A DNA stretch of 8,719 nt from Acidobacteriaceae bacterium. Its GTDB lineage: Bacteria > Acidobacteriota > Terriglobia > Terriglobales > Acidobacteriaceae. Under the pieces are notes generated by a model that was given only the letters and a program-made list of their open reading frames with translations, did no database searches and was not told the origin of the DNA. Shown here one piece after another: positions 5,863-8,719 of this stretch (position 1 is the stretch's first letter; every line of letters starts with the position of its first letter). The stretch spans positions 1 to 8,719 of the forward strand of contig DAHUXF010000102.1 in assembly GCA_027307295.1 (NCBI GenBank), read 5' to 3'. Position numbers and translations under genes: made by a program.

Positions 5863-8144
5863 GAATCGCCTGCCTGGGTGGCGGCCCCGCTGGATTGTAC
5901 TTTTCAATCCTTGCCAAAAAAGCCAATCCGTCCTGGGACATTACTGTCTTTGAACGCAATCGCCCGACCGACACTTTCGGCTGGGGAATTGTTTTCTCAG
6001 ACAAGACCATGGATGTGTTTAAAACCATTGACGAGGAGACACACGCCGAAATTACTCGCTCATTCCGCCATTGGGACGACATTGACGTGTTCTTCAGGAA
6101 CCGCAAGATTACATCCGGCGGGCATGGCTTCTGCGGCATTGCCCGGATCAGGCTGCTGCAAATTTTGCAGCAGCGCGCCGCCGGTCTTGGAGTAAAGCTG
6201 GTTTTCCAAACGGAAATCACTGACCCGGATGATTACGCATCAAAGTATGATCTGGTCATCGCGTCGGATGGGGCATCGTCCATCACGCGGCGCAAACACG
6301 AGCACGTCTTCAAACCCAACATTCAGGTGCGGCAGAACCGTTTTATCTGGCTGGGCAGCAGAAAAAAACTTGATGCATTTACATTCGACTTCAGGGAAAC
6401 GGAATGGGGCTGGTTCAACCTGCATGCTTATCGTTTTGATGAAGAATGGTCCACGTTCATCATTGAGACGCCGGAGAAAAACTGGAAGGGCGCGGGGTTG
6501 GACCGGATGGAGCAGGAAGAATCCATTGCCTTTTGCAGCAGGCTCTTTGCGGAACGGCTGGATGGCAACAAGCTTATCTCCAATGCCAGCCATTTGCGCG
6601 GCCCAGCCGTATGGTTGAAGTTCAACAGGATTTTGTGCGAAAGGTGGTTTCACAACAATATAGTGCTGATTGGAGATGCGGCGCACACCGCGCATTTCAG
6701 CATTGGCTCGGGCACAAAGCTGGCAATGGAAGATGCCATCGCTCTGGCCCGTGTGCTCTCAACCCACGCTGGAAAGATTGAAGACGGGCTGCAACGATAT
6801 CAGGAAGAACGCGAACTTGAAGCGCTCAAGCTGCAGAGCGCCGCGCGCAACCGCATGGAATGGTTTGAACAGGTGGAACGTTACGTCCATCTGGAACCGG
6901 AGCAGTTTACGTACAGCTTATTGACCGGCAGCCAGCGCCTGGGACATGCCAGCCTGAAGCTGCGCGATTCATCCTATGTGGAAAGCGTGGAAACATGGTT
7001 CGCCCGGCGCAGTGGCGCTACCCGGCCTGCTCCGCCCATGTTCACGCCAATAACCATCCGTGGCATCACATTAAAAAATCGTGTAGTGGTGTCACCCATG
7101 GCCACCTACATGGCAAATGATGGCGCGCCCAACGACTTCCATCTGGTGCATCTTGCTGCACGCGCCATGGGCGGCGCTGCCATGGTGGGCACGGAGATGA
7201 CATGCGTATCCCCCGACGCGCGCATCACCCCCGGATGCCCCGGCATGTGGAATGATGTCCAGGAAAAAGCCTGGAAGCGCATTGTTGATTTTGTCCATAC
7301 GCATACTGACGCAAAGATTGCCTTTCAACTCGGCCATGCAGGACGCAAAGGGTCCACCCGGGTGGGATGGGACGCGATCGATCAACCACTTCCATCCGGC
7401 AACTGGCCACTACTCTCTGCCTCGCCTTTGCCCTATATAGAAGATGTGTCCCAGGTTCCTCATGAAGCCACCCGCCAGGAGATGTGCGATATCAAGGCAG
7501 ATTTTGTCGCGGCCACACGGCGTGCTGCCGCTGCGGGCTTTGACTGGTTGGAATTTCACTGTGCGCACGGCTATTTGATGTCGAGCTTTATCTCTCCACT
7601 GACCAATCTGCGCAAGGATGAATACGGTGGCTCAGTGACAAACCGGTGCCGCTACCCAGTGGAGGTATTTTCCGCCATGCGCGCAGTTTGGCCGGAAGAC
7701 CGGCCCATGAGCGTCCGCATTTCCGCCACGGATTGGGTGCCGGGTGGCCTCAGCCCGGAAGATGCAGCGCAGGTCGCACGCCTTTTTAAGCAAGCTGGTG
7801 CTGACGTAATCGACTGCTCCTCCGGCCAGGTCAGCAAAGCAGAGAAGCCAGTCTACGGACGCATGTATCAGGTCCCATTCGCAGACAAAATTCGCAATGA
7901 GGTCGGCATTCCCACCATTGCTGTCGGCAATATTTTTGAAGGCGACCATGTGAACACTATTATCGCTGCGGGACGCGCCGATTTGTGTGCGATTGCCCGC
8001 CCGCATCTCGCCGATCCGGCATGGACGTTGCATGAAGCGGCCAAGCTCGGCTTCACTGACATAACATGGCCCAAACAATATCTGAGCGGTAAACAACAAC
8101 TGGAAAGGAACCTGGCACGCGCCCAGCTGATGTTGCAGGTATGA
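5859..8144 (+). CDS. Two-domain aryl-CoA hydroxylase/reductase: FAD monooxygenase fused to Old Yellow Enzyme (2-aminobenzoyl-CoA monooxygenase/reductase or salicylyl-CoA 5-hydroxylase type)
   Basis: 761-aa cytoplasmic flavoenzyme, about full length for the family. Residues 1-380 are a class A FAD monooxygenase: GGGPAG dinucleotide loop (7-12), DLVIASDG (131-138), and the GDAAHTAHFSIGSGTKLAMED motif (from 272) that binds the FAD ribityl and pyrophosphate. Residues about 393-755 are an Old Yellow Enzyme barrel binding FMN: FTPITIRGITLKNRVVVSPM, the active-site HCAHGYLMSSFISP (H567, H570, Y572), then DEYGGS and a GRADLCAIARPHLADP phosphate site. The flavin-tuning Cys of YqjM-type enzymes is Ala415 here (SPMATY). 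In Azoarcus evansii an enzyme of this architecture hydroxylates 2-aminobenzoyl-CoA at C5 and then reduces the ring; related proteins are annotated as salicylyl-CoA 5-hydroxylase. Family is clear; the substrate (anthraniloyl-CoA, salicylyl-CoA or other) is not decidable here. The start is fixed by AGGAGG at 5846 and the ATGA overlap with iorB. Confidence 0.9.
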   Translation: MRIACLGGGPAGLYFSILAKKANPSWDITVFERNRPTDTFGWGIVFSDKTMDVFKTIDEETHAEITRSFRHWDDIDVFFRNRKITSGGHGFCGIARIRLLQILQQRAAGLGVKLVFQTEITDPDDYASKYDLVIASDGASSITRRKHEHVFKPNIQVRQNRFIWLGSRKKLDAFTFDFRETEWGWFNLHAYRFDEEWSTFIIETPEKNWKGAGLDRMEQEESIAFCSRLFAERLDGNKLISNASHLRGPAVWLKFNRILCERWFHNNIVLIGDAAHTAHFSIGSGTKLAMEDAIALARVLSTHAGKIEDGLQRYQEERELEALKLQSAARNRMEWFEQVERYVHLEPEQFTYSLLTGSQRLGHASLKLRDSSYVESVETWFARRSGATRPAPPMFTPITIRGITLKNRVVVSPMATYMANDGAPNDFHLVHLAARAMGGAAMVGTEMTCVSPDARITPGCPGMWNDVQEKAWKRIVDFVHTHTDAKIAFQLGHAGRKGSTRVGWDAIDQPLPSGNWPLLSASPLPYIEDVSQVPHEATRQEMCDIKADFVAATRRAAAAGFDWLEFHCAHGYLMSSFISPLTNLRKDEYGGSVTNRCRYPVEVFSAMRAVWPEDRPMSVRISATDWVPGGLSPEDAAQVARLFKQAGADVIDCSSGQVSKAEKPVYGRMYQVPFADKIRNEVGIPTIAVGNIFEGDHVNTIIAAGRADLCAIARPHLADPAWTLHEAAKLGFTDITWPKQYLSGKQQLERNLARAQLMLQV

Positions 8145-8181
8145 CCGAATTACTGTCACAGAGATTCGAGCGGTGGGCAAC

Positions 8182-8187
8182 AAGGAG
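8182..8187 (+). promoter_or_regulatory. Ribosome binding site of the MarR-family gene
   Basis: AAGGAG lies eight bases before the ATG at 8196 and decides that start. Two nearby ATGs (8141 and 8188) open other frames, neither of which encodes the MarR protein. Confidence 0.65.
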
Positions 8188-8195
8188 ATGCAGGG

Positions 8196-8719
8196 ATGTC
8201 TAGCGCTTCAACTGTACGGAAGAAATATCCGCGCAATGGGAACGGCGCTGGCGCTGTTCTTGATCTGGAGACGCGCGCGAAAAAGGAAGACCATCAGGCG
8301 CTGCGGTTGTGGCTTCGCCTGCTTTCCTGCACCGTCCGCATTGAAATTCAGATCCGTCACCGGCTGCGGCGTGAGTTCCACACCACCTTGCCCCGTTTTG
8401 ATTTGCTGGCCCAGTTGGAGCGCAACGCCGAAGGCCTGCGGATGAACGAACTTTCACAACGCCTGATGGTCTCAGGCGGAAACGTCACCGGCATTACGGA
8501 CCAACTGGAACAGGAAGGCCTGGTCACGCGAACCCCCAGCCCCGGAGACCGCCGCGCCTACACCGTCAAGCTCACGGAAAGCGGCGTCAAACGTTTTCGC
8601 GAGATGGCTGCGCGGCACGAGCAGTGGATCATCGAACTGCTGGCCGGATTGAGTCGCGACGAAAAAGACATGATGATCAAAGAACTCTGGAAGCTCAAGT
8701 CCCACATCAACGGCGCACC
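8196..8719 (+). CDS. MarR-family transcriptional regulator, right end outside the window
   Basis: The frame is open from the ATG at 8196 to the window edge, giving 174 codons without a stop. Residues about 66-130 form the winged helix-turn-helix: RFDLLAQLERNAEGLRMNEL, then the recognition-helix region SGGNVTGITDQLEQEGLVTR, then the wing PGDRRAYTVKLTESG (116-130), whose DRR is the MarR hallmark. Helices before (35-62) and after (131-170) would build the dimer interface. A basic, glycine-rich N-terminal tail of about 25 residues precedes the fold. MarR proteins are usually about 140-180 aa, so little is probably missing. The gene lies 51 bases after the flavoenzyme gene on the same strand with no terminator seen between them. 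Co-transcription suggests autoregulation and control of the operon by an aromatic acid or its CoA thioester, as for other MarR regulators of aromatic degradation. The effector and operator are inferred. Confidence 0.88.
   Translation, partial: MSSASTVRKKYPRNGNGAGAVLDLETRAKKEDHQALRLWLRLLSCTVRIEIQIRHRLRREFHTTLPRFDLLAQLERNAEGLRMNELSQRLMVSGGNVTGITDQLEQEGLVTRTPSPGDRRAYTVKLTESGVKRFREMAARHEQWIIELLAGLSRDEKDMMIKELWKLKSHINGA

Noticed and set aside
7632..8183. 183-codon open frame on the minus strand
   Set aside because: It is antisense to the Old Yellow Enzyme domain, whose own frame has conserved catalytic residues. No family is recognisable in the antisense translation.
8145..8195. Possible terminator between the flavoenzyme and MarR genes
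   Set aside because: There is no GC-rich hairpin followed by a T run in these 51 bases, so read-through is the simpler view.
8141..8203. 20-codon frame starting in the ATGA overlap with the flavoenzyme stop
   Set aside because: It is very short, arginine-rich and without a ribosome site of its own. It could in principle couple translation to the MarR gene, but nothing supports it as a peptide gene.
8173..8457. Overlapping open frames of 85-90 codons on both strands at the start of the MarR gene
   Set aside because: The third frame, starting at 8196, gives a full MarR winged helix with its DRR wing and a ribosome site. The others are shadows.

Overview
The window is most likely chromosomal DNA from an Acidobacteriota-type bacterium. 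The clue is the leftward gene: an outer-membrane TonB-dependent receptor of the Oar-like kind, with an N-terminal carboxypeptidase-regulatory-like domain, a family that is strongly expanded in that phylum. This taxonomic guess rests on gene style only. Coding density is high, and I saw no mobile element, RNA gene or CRISPR array.

Layout. Positions 1-1949 (minus strand) hold the N-terminal part of the TonB-dependent receptor. Its frame breaks near 400-408: a stop ends the first frame at 393, but the adjacent frame carries clear receptor sequence to the window edge. This is either a one-base frameshift mutation or a sequencing error. Positions 1950-2131 form a compact divergent regulatory region with two good sigma-70-like promoters placed back to back, and a 7-bp inverted repeat that brackets the rightward one. 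From 2132 rightward there is a tight four-gene block on the plus strand: a 718-aa TPP/[4Fe-4S] alpha subunit of the indolepyruvate:ferredoxin oxidoreductase family (2132-4288); its 521-aa beta-type partner carrying an extra C-terminal domain (4297-5862); a 761-aa fusion of an FAD aromatic-CoA hydroxylase with an Old-Yellow-Enzyme reductase (5859-8144); and a MarR-family regulator that runs off the right edge (8196-8719). Intergenic gaps are 8 nt, a 4-nt overlap, and 51 nt, so one transcript is likely.

How they may work together. The fusion enzyme has the architecture of 2-aminobenzoyl-CoA monooxygenase/reductase (also annotated as bifunctional salicylyl-CoA 5-hydroxylase/oxidoreductase). Such enzymes hydroxylate and then reduce the ring of an aryl-CoA in an aerobic hybrid pathway. 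The IorAB-type pair oxidatively decarboxylates an aryl 2-oxo acid to an acyl-CoA and passes electrons to ferredoxin. Together with a MarR regulator, a family that often senses aromatic acids or their CoA thioesters, the block reads as an aromatic-CoA catabolic operon, plausibly for indole/tryptophan-, anthranilate- or salicylate-type compounds. The divergent receptor may bring in a ligand, but nothing in the sequence ties it to the pathway. Substrate assignments are inference.
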